Notes under the pieces: model-generated
Databases searched by the model: none
Told to the model about the DNA's origin: nothing
The model's input: the letters and a program-made list of their open reading frames with translations, nothing else
Source: Flammeovirga pectinis
GTDB lineage: Bacteria > Bacteroidota > Bacteroidia > Cytophagales > Flammeovirgaceae
DNA length: 64,000 nt
Assembly (NCBI RefSeq): GCF_003970675.1
Contig: NZ_CP034562.1
Coordinates: 2,914,001-2,978,000, forward strand
Direction: 5' to 3'
In this document: one piece after another, positions 63,546-64,000 of the stretch
Layout of the letters: every line of letters begins with the position of its first letter
How positions within the stretch are numbered: position 1 is the first letter of the stretch
Program-made: the position numbers and the translations under genes

Positions 63546-64000
63546 TTTAGTTTTAGGAGCAATTACCTCCTTTATTATTACAAGAGTACTTATTACTCAA
63601 GCAGTTAAATATAATATTGTTGATAAACCTCGTGCAGACCGTTTTCATTCAAAAACAACTGCATTAATGGGTGGTATCGGTATTATGGTATCTTTTATTA
63701 TAGTTTCTACATTTTTAGAAATTCTACCTTTATGGTGGAGTATTCCTTCTACCTTAGGAATATGTATCTCAATGTATTTGCTATTTAATAATCAGATAAA
63801 AAAGTCTTATGTAGCAAGTTGCATTACAGTAATTGCAGGCATTGGTGGTATTTTTCTTATGTTTCCAGAAAATCCTTTTGATCAGAAAATGATTTGGTTA
63901 TTCTCTGGAGCCGAAATTATCTTCTTTACCGGTACTTATGATGACAAATCAAAAGCAATGGAGCCGAAGATTAAACTTTTCTTCCAGCTACTTGCAGCTT
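63520..64000 (+). CDS. WecA/MraY-family undecaprenyl-phosphate sugar-1-phosphate transferase, N-terminal part
   Basis: The frame opens with ATG at 63520, inside the end of the glycosyltransferase gene, and runs off the window after 160 codons. It encodes multiple membrane helices and the family pattern: DKPRADRFHSKTTALMGGIGI near residues 36-56 and the acidic motif TGTYDDKSKAMEPKIKLFF near the cut end (DD pair and following Lys residues bind Mg and phosphate). These enzymes load a sugar-1-phosphate on undecaprenyl phosphate as the first step of polysaccharide or O-antigen synthesis. Which sugar is used cannot be seen. The gene continues beyond the window. Confidence 0.88.
   Translation, partial: MNLSTLLLSLVLGAITSFIITRVLITQAVKYNIVDKPRADRFHSKTTALMGGIGIMVSFIIVSTFLEILPLWWSIPSTLGICISMYLLFNNQIKKSYVASCITVIAGIGGIFLMFPENPFDQKMIWLFSGAEIIFFTGTYDDKSKAMEPKIKLFFQLLAA

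Overview
This is a chromosomal segment from a Bacteroidota bacterium. The base composition is very AT-rich, genes are preceded by AT-rich leaders with no consistent Shine-Dalgarno sequence, and several upstream regions carry the Bacteroidota promoter form TTG-N19-21-TAnnTTTG. Family content points the same way: a DUF4251 protein, a TPR-free C-terminus of a CHAT protein, a type-B succinate dehydrogenase, a TonB receptor with an N-terminal carboxypeptidase-regulatory-like domain, and a SurA plus lipoprotein pair. A marine Cytophagales member of the Flammeovirga type is plausible, but the genus is inference. No tRNA, rRNA, CRISPR array, prophage or insertion sequence was recognised.

Layout. 0-6 kb: the end of a CHAT-domain protein cut by the window edge, a class-I aminotransferase, then two small redox units, each a flavodoxin-fold oxidoreductase beside a regulator (mdaB with a divergent Crp/Fnr-type gene; an FMN reductase behind a MarR gene). 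6-14 kb: a membrane-anchored repeat protein, a DUF1697 protein, a cold-shock-domain protein with a structured leader, penicillin-binding protein 1A, a DUF4251 protein, an inositol-monophosphatase-family enzyme and a lipoprotein. 14-22 kb: a secreted GH13 amylase, a GNAT/YheT/small-membrane-protein operon, a lipoprotein, three paralogous small secreted proteins of an unrecognised family around a TfoX-like gene, and asnS. 22-31 kb: a MacA-like adaptor, MacB-like permease, TolC and lipoprotein operon with no ATPase gene; a secreted phosphodiesterase; a TonB-dependent receptor behind a perfect DtxR-like palindrome; a TM2 protein. 31-43.8 kb: an AlaDH/PNT-family dehydrogenase, sdhCAB, ispE, an NSS transporter, an FGE-fold protein, a MoxR ATPase and SurA with a companion lipoprotein. 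44-57 kb: prfB, a piperideine-6-carboxylate-type aldehyde dehydrogenase, a single-domain response regulator, a 489-residue unknown, a TrpG/PabA-type amidotransferase, CvpA and YqeY-type genes, then pdxJ, a degenerate deoC-like gene, htrA and trxB, an M23/LysM peptidase and a Ppx/GppA phosphatase. 57-64 kb: amtB, an FAD-dependent dehydrogenase with pdxH, a coiled-coil lipoprotein, and the start of a surface-polysaccharide locus (GT4 glycosyltransferase overlapping a truncated WecA/MraY-family gene).

Most of the window is housekeeping and envelope biology. Vitamin B6 synthesis appears at two places (pdxJ, pdxH), envelope quality control at three (SurA pair, HtrA, PBP1A/M23). Almost every transcription unit ends in a clear rho-independent hairpin, many serving two convergent genes.

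The most unusual points are the degenerate DeoC-like protein translationally coupled to pdxJ, the three-member secreted family at 18.4-20.4 kb, the 26-bp perfect DtxR-like inverted repeat before the TonB receptor, the ATPase-less efflux operon, and the double-hairpin leader of the cold-shock-domain gene. I did not find evidence for a defence system or other clearly new multi-gene system.
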